From: Pterobdella sp. o SKG-2022
Taxonomy: Eukaryota > Annelida > Clitellata > Hirudinida > Piscicolidae
DNA: 64,000 nt
Direction of reading: 5' to 3'
Assembly (NCBI GenBank): GCA_964035795.1
Contig: OZ038322.1
Location: 14,206,711 to 14,270,710, forward strand
The notes under the pieces are model-generated. The model saw only the letters and a list, made by a program, of their open reading frames with translations, was not told where the DNA came from and searched no databases. This document shows positions 43,601-54,403 of this stretch, in pieces. Position numbers and translations under genes: made by a program. Every line of letters starts with the position of its first letter. The first letter of the stretch is position 1.

Positions 43601-45766
43601 TTCAAGAAAGGAGAGAGAGTGCAGCATGAATGGGGTCCATGAAGGGATTGGTGAAAACTTTGGCATTGATTTTCTCATGTAGTACTTGACAGTTCAAAGT
43701 GGTTTCACGAAAAACCTTTTTTATGTTATACATAAAATTTGGTATTACTGCCAACACAAATTTAACATTTATTGATTGATTATTTATAGTTTTTTTCTCA
43801 GTTAAAACGATGGTATAAGATTAAAAGCTTGATGGCTTATAGATTCTTTATAGAAGACCGAAGTTCCAAATTCATAATTCGTTCTCAGTGTTTGTGATTT
43901 TAAACTTTTTTTTCATATCTTAGTTTTTTCTTTCAGAAATCTATTTGTATTGTTGTCACGTGATACTTCATTCACCGGATGTGCTTCTGACGTCTCCTAT
44001 TGGACCATCACGTGATGGGGTCCTTCTTCAGGCATTTTGAAAATTCTGTAATCAATATAAAACATTTTGAAGCATTTAAAAATTTAGAAATTCTCACAGA
44101 GTTCACATTTTAAGTGCATCGAAAATACTTAAATCCAGCCTGTGACTACCAGAACGTTGTGGGTTTTGTGGCGGAAGATATTATGAATTTATTAGTTAGA
44201 CTGTACAGAGATTTTGCGTTGAAGTATGCATACAAGCGAAAAACAAAAAAAGATTTGTTGGCACTACAAAAAAGCGCTTTTGAACAGCTAACACATGTGT
44301 TTTTTGCCTTGACGACTTTCTGGGCCTGTAAAGGAACTTTTTCCTATCCCTCAATAATGTTTTCTCGAATCTTATTTAATTTTAAACAAAATAGAAATAG
44401 GAAACATTTTAATTATTAAACGTCTTATCTGTTTGCCTCACAGCTTTCAAACCCTATAACTGTTTTTATTATCCATGTTGTTTTTTTTAAACAGTGAATC
44501 ACTTTTTTATATAAAAACTTTCCAATACAATGGTATAGGTGCTCAATTAAGTACAATTATTTTTATTATTTTTTATTTACGTTGTTCTTATTATTGGTTT
44601 TTATCATTATTTTTATCATAAAGTTCTGTTCAAGAATTGCTACATGATGTTGTTTGTTTTATTTTTTAATTATTTCACTACTATTATTTTTTCACTCCTT
44701 TCCTGCCACTACAACCCACACCCACCAAACAGAAGTCCTTGAACGGCTCGAGTGCTTCTTTATCTCGCAGTTCCAATAGTCTCAGAATTTACAAAAACAA
44801 CGACACCAAAAAGAAAAGCAACCAAATGAGCTCAAAAAAGAAGTCTCCAACAGGGATTGAGTGGGAGGGCACTGTGAAAGAAGCTTGGGCCTTGACAGTT
44901 TCCTTGATTACATCCACCATTAAAGAAGGGTATTACGAGGGAATGGAAGCAAAAAGAATCAAAAGAGAAAAAAAAGTTCAAGAGCTCGAAGAAGAGTTAG
45001 CAAAACTCAAAATTGTGAAACAACAGAAACAAGAAGATGATGAAAAAAAAGTTGAACAAGAGGAAAATAAGAAGGGAGGGTGGGATGAGAAAGGTGAAAG
45101 AGGGAATGGAGAGCCCGAAGAAAATGGAAGTTTTCAGAATCAGTGTAAAAATAAACAAGTATTATGCTGAATAAGTTAAAGTAGAAACTTTTTTTTATTT
45201 ATTTGAACTTTTAATTAAAACGTAGTCTTTTGCTTATTGCTTTGATTTTTGTTGAAGTTTATGAACCCCAACAGAAGACAGTGTCCCTTGACGAAGAATG
45301 CAAGAAACATGTTTTGGTAGAAACCGATAAAAAAGTTATAAGAAATGACCAATTAACACAAATAGCTGACAAAAAAAATTATTTAAAAAAAGAATTAAAT
45401 AAAAGAATTGCAAGTCATTGCGAAGATAGGAAGAGTTGGAGACATGGGGTGGATGCTGAAACTTCTCAAAAAATTATTCTCAATGCAAATTCATTGTTAA
45501 ACTCAAAAAATAACCAAGTTAATGAAAAGAATGCGAATGTATGGAAGGAAAGAAGATCAAGAGTGTGTCCTTTCGTACAAGAAGTCAAAAAGTCTGAAAA
45601 ACAAATCATAAGAAATGACCAGCAAAGAAAAAAATACCGCCATCATCATTCTCTTCCTCCTCCTTCTCATCATTCTCATCAACCCCATCATCATCATTGC
45701 TCTCATCATCATCATCGTCACCCCAAATGCCGATGTGCAAATAAGAAACAAGAAACAAATATTTAA
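34668..45766 (+). CDS. Globin with myristoylation-type start, G-H insertion and long charged C-terminal tail, five exons
   Basis: Exons 34668-34784, 40821-40999, 43107-43338, 44733-45158 and 45275-45766, all GT-AG and phase-compatible, give about 481 residues. Globins bind haem and O2, NO or related ligands. The domain starts with LSEEQEMALKESWEVI (helix A). It has Phe76 at CD1, His96 at the distal E7 position (FKSHAIRFM) and His129 at the proximal F8 position (LGQVHTRISSF). Helix G (SSFKICYLKVVEQAFEEI) is followed by about 60 extra residues before the H-helix (VKEAWALTVSLITSTIKEG). A Lys/Glu-rich coiled coil and a His/Pro-rich end follow. The start MGLKLTTES fits N-myristoylation (Gly2, Thr6), as in membrane-bound globin X. 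One intron interrupts the protein at E10/E11. If the donor after residue 319 is not used, exon 4 ends at a stop at 45170. Nearest type: globin X or neuroglobin-like. Confidence 0.85.
36360..36478 (+). repeat. Polypurine tract in globin intron 1
   Basis: About 120 bp of almost pure A/G on the plus strand (AAGAGAAAGAGGAATAGG and similar words), becoming G-richer to the right. Its open frames on both strands are Arg/Lys- or Ser/Pro-rich artefacts of the composition. Confidence 0.85.
38107..38540. repeat. Exact 217-bp tandem duplication
   Basis: 38107-38323 and 38324-38540 read identically over the whole unit, which begins GGAAGTATTGTTGGAAA and ends GATTATTTTGAATTTTTT. No differences were seen by direct comparison. 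It lies inside globin intron 1. Confidence 0.93.
41003..41100 (+). repeat. Degenerate (TGGA)n repeat at the 5' end of globin intron 2
   Basis: GATGGGTGGATGGATG and related words continue directly from the donor of exon 2 to the foldback element at 41100, and TGGATAGA-type words resume on its far side up to about 41480. The foldback element therefore looks inserted into this array. Confidence 0.75.
41100..41311. mobile_element. Foldback/MITE-like element, copy 2 (most complete)
   Basis: The two halves are inverted copies. The left half reads CTAGCCTATTAACAAAAAAC...CGAAGCTTTTCTTAAGTTGAACTC; the right half reads GATAATGTAAGTTCAACTTACGAAAAGCTTTGTG...TTAATAAAAGTATTTACT. About 100 bp per arm with a short unpaired centre and no open frame. 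The structure is typical of a non-autonomous foldback or MITE element. No target-site duplication could be fixed by eye. Confidence 0.8.
44002..44023. repeat. Near-perfect palindrome with a central CACGTG in globin intron 3
   Basis: The segment starts GGACC and ends GGTCC around ATCACGTGAT, mismatched only by an offset of two G. A second CACGTG lies at 43957-43962. CACGTG is the canonical bHLH E-box core, so the pair could be regulatory. Their position at the edge of an unrecognised open frame (44114-44419) also allows a transposon end. Confidence 0.4.
44114..44419 (+). other. Unrecognised open frame inside globin intron 3
   Basis: About 100 codons open from a GTG just after an acceptor-like TTTTAAG. 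The first 75 codons have a protein-like mix (Cys, Trp, Asp and Glu, with helical patterns such as EDIMNLLVRLYRDFALKYAY and LLALQKSAFEQLTHVFFAL). The last 25 are AT-driven. It does not resemble a globin helix and the phase does not fit either neighbouring exon. It may be the remnant of a transposon or retrogene. I do not recognise the family. Confidence 0.3.
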
Positions 45767-48149
45767 ATGAAGTCTAACGTATGGCTGCAGAAGTGCCTAG
45801 TTTATTTAAATGATTCAGTAGAATAACTTTCCTTAATTAGCTAAGTAAATAGCAAAAACAAAAATATATTCCATAAATTGATTTGAAGGGATATTTAGTG
45901 CAAATAATTCGATAAAATAATTAATGAATATTTAAAGATCTTTCCAGTTAGCAAACACAATTTCCTGGCAATTAAAGGGTAGCAAAGCATTTTTTAGCTA
46001 TTTGAGTCACGGAGAGTTAATTTATCTTCCAGCTTTTTTTAAATATATATATTCACAATACCCTAATATTTAGAGTTTTTAAAGCTTAGAAAAACAATTA
46101 GTTTCTATTGAAAGTTACTGAGAAAGTCCACACTTTCACGTTTGTACGCATGGGCTGATGTTAGAATTGAAAATTGAAAGAATTGATTTAATTAAAAAAA
46201 AAGTACTTTAGCTCATTTTAACTCAACATAACTTAACTAGCTAACATTCAAATAATTTTCAAAAATTAACTAGCCCAAATTAATTCTATTGTTTTTAACC
46301 TAACTTGCCCAAACTGACTTCATTTCCTTAACAAGTCCAAATTAATTTAATTTTTTCAAACTTGCTCAAATAATCTAATTCCCTAACTAATCTAGCTTAA
46401 ATCAATTGAATTTTTCATCAATTAACTAAAAATTACCAACTTTTTCAACTTTAAGCTCAAACTGACTATCTTGATTTGTGCATGCGAATGAACGTGAGGT
46501 GCCTTGACCTCGTGCTCCCCATGAAACGTCATCAATATGGAGGTTTGAAGAGTGAATAAACTTGAAAATTATGATTCCTAATATAGCATTTTTACTTCAA
46601 GAATTTATATTTATATTTTTTGAAAGGTTTTACAATTAAGTTTTTTTGTTTTTCTTCACTTTTTTGTAGCTTAATGTGTTTGAGTTTGTTTCACATGGAT
46701 AATTTTTTTTTACTTCGGTTTTTCAAGATAGGTTTTCTTATTTTAAAATCATTCAAGCAACCACTAAAACTTTTTAAAACTTCAATTTTTTAAAATTTTT
46801 CAACTGACAATCCCAATAAAAAAGTGTTTAGATACACCAACGGTTAATATTTTAAATGAAACGTCAAGACACATTTAATTTCATTTTCAAAACATTTTCA
46901 ATTTTTTTCCCATATATTATGAAGTTTCATGCACCTACGTCTTTTAACAAACGCAAAACCAGTTTTTGACATATATTTTAATACATACAACAAAAGTTGG
47001 TGAGAATAAATATCAGAAAGTGCATTTGTGCTTTTCTGAGTAACATTTTGTAAATTTGAATCCAATCTTCCATGACTTTCGAGTATATAGTTATAGAATG
47101 ATATCTAAGTTTTTTCTTTTTAACTTTCATCATCCAAAAATCTTTGGAAAAACCTTAATGAAAAAGAAAGACAACCACGATAAAATGGCATAAACCTGGA
47201 GAATCTTTAGCCCAAAACTCGAGAAAAAGTTGAAAAAGTTTGAAACACAAGAAAAACACCATGTCATAGAGCGGAAGCGATTCTCGCATTTCCAACGTGC
47301 ATCTTAAAGCTTGGAAAAGTTTCCAAAACTCAAACAGCATGGAACTTTAATGGGGCACTTTCAAAATTAGATTTTCTTTTAAACTTATAAGTTCTCCAAT
47401 TTATTTTTTAAACTGAGTGCTGGCGTTTGACTTGATATGATGCTCATACTTAAGTAAAAATATTAAAAGTAATAAAATATGAAAATAACTAATATGAAAA
47501 TTATGTGTGATTCAATAAAAAATAATAAGTTGGAAAAAAATAATAAAAGAAATAAAAAAAAACCAAAATTTAGCCCTCTTAAAATTAAATAAACTTGAAG
47601 CATTAAATTTCGTAACCTCTGAACTTCACCCAATGTTCATTGGTTTTAAACCCTAATCAATTATTTTTATACCACCATCCCATTTCATAATAACATAACC
47701 AACTGCTTCAACATCCAATTGTATCAATTTGTATAGATATCTATTAACCGTAAGAATTTTTGCTTATAAACAGTTCATAAAGAACACTCAGAAAAATGCT
47801 TTCATAAGAACTTGCTTCTTCAAATGATAATGTGGGCTGTTATGAAAAGCTGTGCGTTACTGTTAGATTCGAAATAGATTTTACTAATATCGTTATAAAG
47901 TGTACATTTAGTATGTAAAATTGTAATAATAGCATGCAAAACTGTACTGATACAATGTAAAAATTGTAATAATACCATGTAAAACTGTAGTTATACCATG
48001 TAAATTGTACTAATATTCCATGAATACTTATATGAAACCATTTAAAAATATATTTGATCAATTAAAACTATTCATAATCCAGACCATATTGGCAGTTTAA
48101 TGCGATGTGTATATAGATTATATTTGAACTGATGCAGTGCTATAAGCTA

Positions 48150-48380
48150 CCAAAACCTACCAAAAAACCATCACAAACACTCTACACACCACAAAAATCT
48201 CTACATTTATCTGAGAACCACCGTGAACTAACATACTCCCAAACCCTCACAATCTCAAACCACTTCTCTCTGAACCCTTCAAATCACCCAAACCATTCCA
48301 ACCCCTCTGAGCCCCACCAAACTTTTTCAAACTCCCCCGAACCAGTTCAAACCCTTCCAAACCCCTATCAAACGTGTCTT
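48150..48380 (+). repeat. Degenerate C/A-rich array
   Basis: A drifting 10-12 base unit of the form CCAAACCCYTCC, C/A-rich on the plus strand. It has the composition seen at the 3' ends of introns in this window, but no exon follows it. The 90-codon frame over it is Pro/Ser/Asn-rich and reflects the array. Confidence 0.6.
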
Positions 48381-50769
48381 GCAATTCCTGGTGTTAATTT
48401 TTGAATATTTCATCTTTTGTTGTAGTTGAGTGATGGTTTTATTTCATTTTCTACACAAGAAAAACTTGAAATATTAATTTATATAGTGCTTTGAAGATTT
48501 TTACAGGTTTTTTGATATTCTAAATTCATCCATTTTAAGACTGCGGTTCATCCATAGAAGTTATTTTCGAGCAAAACTCAAGTTCTCAAGCACACTATTA
48601 ATGAGACCAGTTTGACTTACCAAACGTTATGTACCAGTCTTTTGAAGTGCTTTTTTTGTGTTTTTTCATGAATATTCAAGGAAATTTAAATTTTATTTTT
48701 TTTATACCAACACTTTAATATAAGACAGGAAGTCACTATTATTATTCTTTTTTGCTACTTTTATTTTTATTTTAGATTTTGTTATTCTACATAAAAAATA
48801 TTATTTTTTATATTATTATTGTTTATTTATTTTTTATATTATTTTTTGCCTGACAACTGCATCTTTTTTACAAGCATTGATTAGCTCGTCACTGCTCTCA
48901 TTAGACCAATTTCACCCTTAGAAACCATTTATTTCAGTTTTTTATTATTTCTTTTATTTTAATTATTGTTATGAGTATCGAATGGATAATAATTCTATCG
49001 TTAATTAAATTTTATTAATATAACTTTTCTTGTTTTACTATCATTGGAAGCTCTTTTTCAATATAAAATTATTAATGTTGTACTTATGTTGTCGTATTGA
49101 TTTCATTGTTCTCATGGTTATAAGTTATTACCATGTCACTCTCAATGTTATTATTATTACTATTACTGTTCTTTTTTTATTGTTATCACGGCGCTTAATG
49201 TTCTTGAAGCTGATGAATAGCAGGTTGTTGGAAGGCTCCCAAGTGTTGGACCTCCTGTGGCCACGAAGCTGGAAATGTATTAATACTACTTGTTTTGATA
49301 ATTATTAATATTGCTTTATGATTATTTTTATTTTTGCTTTTCTAATTATTATTATTTTTATGATGTCTATTATTTTTATTATTTAAAATTTTTTTTTATT
49401 GTTTAGGGCTTTTGTATGTTATTTTGAAACGATACATTTCACCATGAAACTTTTTAAATGTTTATTCATTGTTACTATTTTCACTCCCATGTTTTTATTT
49501 TATTATTTATATTGTTTGAATGATTTTTTTATTATTATTATTATCATCATTTATTTTTTAAACTATTATTTTCATTATTATTCCACTACTAATATGGATC
49601 ATTCAAAGACAAAAATAGTTTCATTGATCTTCTTCGCATTCTTTATTCCTTACTTTTTACCATTAATAGTAAAAATAATAACAATAATAATGTTATTTTT
49701 GTTTTTATGTTTGTTTTCATTTTCTAATAACTATCATCATTCTATACTTATTTTCACGATTCATACTATTTTTTTATCATTTATTATTAATAAGATTGCA
49801 AAGATGTGCTCTTGCAAATAACCTTCAGAGATGTTCGAGGATTTTCATCATTTCCCGATCTTAAAGCATTCAACTTAAAATAACTCAACCTTTGCAACCA
49901 CCCATTAATCACCACAATATCTATTGCTTCGTAATATTCTTTTTAGAGACATCGCAAGTATTGTATAATTCCAGTTCCTATTCTTCAAAAAATTAAGATT
50001 CCAAAGATACTTTGTTTTAAAGAAATAAAATTTTCGATAAGTGTAATCTTATCATAATTAATTCTATGAAGAATAAAAACTAAATTTATAATAAGTAATT
50101 TTGAATAATATCACCTGCACCTTTCGATGCTCACAAGTTGCTTTATAATAAGGATAATTGGCCATTATCCTAATTATATAATATTAATTTAATTAAGGAT
50201 ATTATTGGAGTTCATCTTTGCAGCCATTCAAATGCTCAAAACGATCACCTCTTGCTTCTCTCATCTGAACACCCATTTTTAGGCTTCGCTGTTCATGAGA
50301 GAAAATTTTAAAAATAAATGTTGATAATAATAAGAATAATAATTAATATAACAATATAAGTTGTAATTTTTTTTTGTTTGGTGAATAAATTATATTTTTT
50401 ATGCAAAATTTTTAAAAAGCTTTTACACCGGTGAAACAAGCATTTTATATTTTAAGAAATATATTAATTGTTTGAAACATAACTTTATTTTATGAAAATA
50501 TAATTATATATAAATAAAACATGTTACTAAATTTATTACGAGCATAATTAAAATTTTTCTAACCATAATTAAAATTTATTCGCTAGTAGGGTATCTTTCT
50601 CTTCTTACCTCAAACAGTTCTTGTCGTACAAGCTTTCACCTCGTCGTCAACTTCATGCTAATAGACAGCCAACTAAAAACAGACTTTTTTCATAACTTGG
50701 AACTTTGAAATTTTGATATTTTTTTTATATTATCATTATTTGTGTTGTATTTTCGATTTTAATTTACAT

Positions 50770-50860
50770 TTGACTTAACTTATCACCTGATAAGGATACC
50801 CCTAGCATATCGAAAAGCTTAGTATTTTGCAGTTAATAAAAAGTGTTTGATATGAATAAT
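50770..50860. mobile_element. Foldback element fragment
   Basis: TATCGAAAAGCTTAGTATT and AGTTAATAAAAAGTGTTTGAT match the right arm of the copy at 41100-41311 in order. The left arm is absent or too decayed to see. Confidence 0.45.
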
Positions 50861-51233
50861 TTAAATTTTGGTTAATTTATATTTAATTTGACTTAATATT
50901 CCAAATTATAATGCAGTTGTTAATATCTCACTGAATCATAGTTTTGTTATATGTATGTGTTACAAACATCGTCATTTTTTTGTTATATGTCTCAAGATCA
51001 TTAACGCTGTTATATTGATTGCTAATAACATTAATCGATGTGTTAACAACAGAAAAATTAATTATTAATAACTATTCCACAAGAGAAATTAATGCTTGTA
51101 TGTGGTCGTTTAACTTTATAGAAAAAAAATCTCTCAAATTTCAAATTTTAAAATTGCATAGTGAAATAAAAAATTATTCTGTTTAACAAGAATAAAAATT
51201 AAGTATATAATTGTTTTTCATTTTACAACACAT

Positions 51234-51306
51234 GCCCGGCTACCTCAGTCGATAGAGCATGAGACTCTTAATCTCAGAGTCGTGAGTTCGAGTCCCACGT
51301 TAGGCG
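51234..51306 (+). tRNA. tRNA-Lys (anticodon CTT), possibly a pseudogene
   Basis: A 73-nt cloverleaf without intron: acceptor GCCCGGC with GTTAGGC, D arm at 51243-51258, anticodon stem GAGA/TCTC around loop CTCTTAA with CTT at 51267-51269, and T arm CGTGA-GTTCGAGTC-CCACG. It closely follows the animal tRNA-Lys(CTT) pattern. Three departures lower confidence in function: a C-A mismatch at pair 4-69 of the acceptor stem, a C in place of the usual G opening the D stem (TACCTC instead of TAGCTC in the A box), and GA instead of GG in the D loop. No long T-run terminator follows directly. It decodes AAG if functional. Confidence 0.75.
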
Positions 51307-51334
51307 AGTTTATTTTGCCAGCAACTAAAACTTT

Positions 51335-51402
51335 TATGGCTGTGTTGTAGATTTAAAAAAGCTTTGATTACAAGGTTTGGGGCTCAAATCCTGTTTAGGC
51401 TT
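51335..51402 (+). repeat. Second tRNA-like segment just downstream of tRNA-Lys
   Basis: TGGCTGTGTTGTAGA matches an A box, and GGGCTCAAATCC, about 35 bases later, matches a B box. TTTAGGC could pair poorly with the start. It is likely a decayed tRNA or the 3' partner of a tRNA-derived element that includes 51234-51306. Confidence 0.35.
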
Positions 51403-53665
51403 TGATCATCATTCTCTTATTTGCTTCTCTAGATCTTAGACCAGCTTTTTTTGTTGATTTTAAATTTGCAAATTATTTTAACTTCAATTGAACGAGTATG
51501 TTAACTTTTTCAAACAAAATTTTCTAAGCAATCTAAACTTGTATTAAGTTTTTATCGTTTACACGTTGAAAATGTCACAAGAACTAAGTGAAAAACATTT
51601 GTCTAACAGAAACAAATTATATGAAGTAATTCAATGAAAAACAATGAAAAGTAATATTCACAATTAGGAATTATAACAAAACAAAAAAGGGCTTGAGATG
51701 CGCCTAGAAGTGAGATGCCTCGAAATCAATGGACGAAAATAAAAAACTGCAAAAAAGAAATAATATTATTGAATGGAATCAATGAAAAAATAAATAATGA
51801 CAATAATGAATATAAAAAATGAAAAAAACGAAAAAAAAGAAAACAAAAAAATGCAAAACAAAGAAATAGTGAAACAAAGAATAAAGACAGTTATCCTTGG
51901 AATGCAAGATGCATTTGAGTGGGTGTGTATGAGTCATCAACATTCCTCACGCACACAAACACATACAAAGAGCACATATAGAAAAAGGCATTCACAAATA
52001 TTTACGCATACTTGAACATACATAAAGAGACTATGTTATACACAAATATAGATAAATAAACACACTCTTTCACAACCACATACATGCACACCTACACTTT
52101 TTATACACGCACAAACACACAAAAACCTTCATACTTTATAAACAAACGAAAAAAATTTGGATAAAAATAAAAATAAAATTGCAAAATAAGAATAATAAAT
52201 AATTTTATTACTATTATAATTATATTTCCTTTAACTCCATGAATGTATAGTGCTTGTTGTCTGTTATTCGATGAAAATGATCATGATTCAATGTTACAGT
52301 TTTTCTATCTTTATTATCCTGTAACTGCTCATCACACTTATAGCAGCTTTAACTTGATGAAGGTTGTCAAAATGCACTCAAAAAATGAAAAATCATATAA
52401 TTGCTGGCGTTAGTTTAAAGGGGTCATCCTTCAGAGAGAAGAGGTTCCCATCATTTATAATGATTACGACCGTGATGAGGATTATAAGCATCGTTATTAT
52501 TATTATCATTCTTATTATTAAGATTGAAATTATTTTCAATGATATAATTGTGCAGCATATTATTCTTGCCATTGCTATTATTAGGAATTTTATTTACTGA
52601 TTTTTTGATTATTATAATGATTTTGAAATTATGATGCGTATGGTTCTTTGAACAGCATGGTCATGATTGTGATTTTGAGAATCTATCATTTAATACATGA
52701 TATCGATTTTATCAGTCCTTTTTCAGCTATTAGCAATATGTTTTTCTTATTATCCCTTCTATTTCTCAGTTTATATATTATCTTTAGTATTATTCTCTAA
52801 TTTTTTTTATTCAATAGTTTTTTTATCAGAGTTAATTTTTTGCATGGCACGAGATTAAAACCCTGATTTTGAACCAATCACCTCACCATCAAGCTTTTAA
52901 AATGATCGATGAGAGTAATTCCCAAGTAATTATATAGCTAGCCTTCTAATTTATATCAAAACCAATTTAAACCCTTAATTACATACACACACATTAGTCA
53001 CACGCACACAGAAACAACTTACACACACAAACATATCCGCACAACGCACCAACTTAACCAAAAAAATAAAATACAACACATAATCAAAATTGAAAGCAAA
53101 ATAAAATACCAAACAAATTATTAAAAAGAATAAAAGGAGAGATACAGGGCTGGAAGCATTGAGGAGCTAGGTAGCTGTATGGGCGGAGATTCGTGCCATA
53201 CACAACGTGTACTCGCATGCACGTTTCAAACACCACCACTGTAACTCGATACAGAGAATTCAATATCAATAACTTCTAAAAACCTGCAAATCTGACTGTT
53301 TTTAAATGTTTTGTCTTGTTTCTTGAAGCTGTAAACTCTGGATTTGTGCGCTCATCAGTTCTTTGCAGTGTTTATTATTATTTTTCATTATTTTTACATC
53401 GTTGACGATTGAAGTTAGTTTGAAGTTCATTTATTTGAAATGGAACTGAGATTTGGAGTACTGAAACCTTTTGATGGGAAACTCTGCTTATCAAAATAAA
53501 ACAGCCATTTAAACAATATTGAAATGAGAAGCTGAAGAAAATGTGACATCAAATGTTTCTACACCTCTAAGTTTGTCCACATTTCCTCAAACTTCATTAT
53601 CATTTTTAGATTTGTTTAAATATATCCGTTTAAAAACACTTGAGTTTTGTACCATTAATTACAAT

Positions 53666-53917
53666 TTAATGACAATCATGTTTTTCGCCTCTTTGTGTTT
53701 TCCTATTCAAGTTTGGTGTCAAATTCATCAAGAACTCATTACAAAAACTTTTTTCAAAGATTATAAAAGTTTTACGAAGCTTTTCGTAGATCGAGTTTAC
53801 ATTATCAAATGTTGAAGGCAAATTGAGTATCGAATTTTCCTTTTCGATAAACTCCTGTTTTCTACAAGTTGTCTCCAAGCAGTTCCTAATGGCTTGGTAT
53901 ATAGCAGGAGCAGGCAT
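53666..53917 (-). CDS. Candidate small minus-strand gene or first exon, unknown
   Basis: From ATG at 53917 (context CAAAATGCC) the frame reads MPAPAIYQAIRNCLE..., about 39 codons of protein-like composition, up to a possible donor at AAT|GTAAAC. The remaining codons to 53666 overlap a decayed foldback-element arm. Further down the minus strand, at 53330-53455, an open stretch encodes a helical Gln/Glu-rich peptide (ELMSAQIQSLQLQETRQNI) that could be a later exon, but no clean junction links them. The start lies about 490 bp from the kinase start and is divergent to it, so a shared promoter is possible. Family not recognised. Confidence 0.25.
   Translation of the reverse strand: MPAPAIYQAIRNCLETTCRKQEFIEKENSILNLPSTFDNVNSIYEKLRKTFIIFEKSFCNEFLMNLTPNLNRKTQRGEKHDCH
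53735..53815. mobile_element. Foldback element fragment
   Basis: ACGAAGCTTTTCGTA is a small palindrome followed by GTTTACATTATCAAATG. This order of words matches the CGAAGCTTTTC...CTCACATTATCAAGT segment of the copies at 33151 and 41100. Confidence 0.45.
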
Positions 53918-54403
53918 TTTGAATTTCTGATAGATTTTGATTCGTAATATTAAATTCCAAGCTAATTTTTTACTTATTCAAAAAATTTTTAGTGAATAAT
54001 CATTCGTTTTAATAATTTACGACTCACCACTGGTTAACCTCACAGATCACTAACATAAAACCAACTGACGCCCAGCAACACAACGGAGACACAGCTTATG
54101 ATACAAGTTTTTATTTATAAAATCCCAGTTGATTTTCATGAAGTCAAAAACCTTCAAACATGCATCCAAAAGTTCTCGAAAGTTCTCAACCATCTCTAGA
54201 CATCCTTGACACCTCACCAACCCCTTCTCAAACTGTCATGGTTCTCACCACAAAATTCACTTCCATCATCCTCTCAAATAAACAACCAACTCTTTTGGTT
54301 TTCATCATTAAATAAACAAAAATATAACGCAAAACCGTTCCATCTTACATCTGCTAGCAAAACTGGATTATATACCGGCTAATTAAGAAATCAGAAACAA
54401 ACC

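Larger units (their letters stand above)
45767..54403. other. Intergenic region between globin and kinase
   Basis: Mostly featureless AT-rich sequence. A degenerate AACTAGCTCAAATTAA-type array lies at 46190-46460 and a C/A-rich array (CCAAACCCTTCCAAA words) at 48150-48380. TTA/ATT-rich tracts lie at 49320-49580 and 52480-52600. A tRNA-Lys-like gene, a partial foldback element and a weak minus-strand frame at 53666-53917 are listed separately. The last 50 bases before 54404 follow an acceptor-like CTGCTAG and are probably 5' untranslated exon of the kinase. Confidence 0.5.

Noticed and set aside
45557..45751. Met/Arg-rich minus-strand frame
   Set aside because: It is the shadow of the His/Pro-rich end of globin exon 5.
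48132..48404. 90-codon Pro/Ser/Asn-rich frame
   Set aside because: It follows a degenerate C/A-rich array with no conserved motif.
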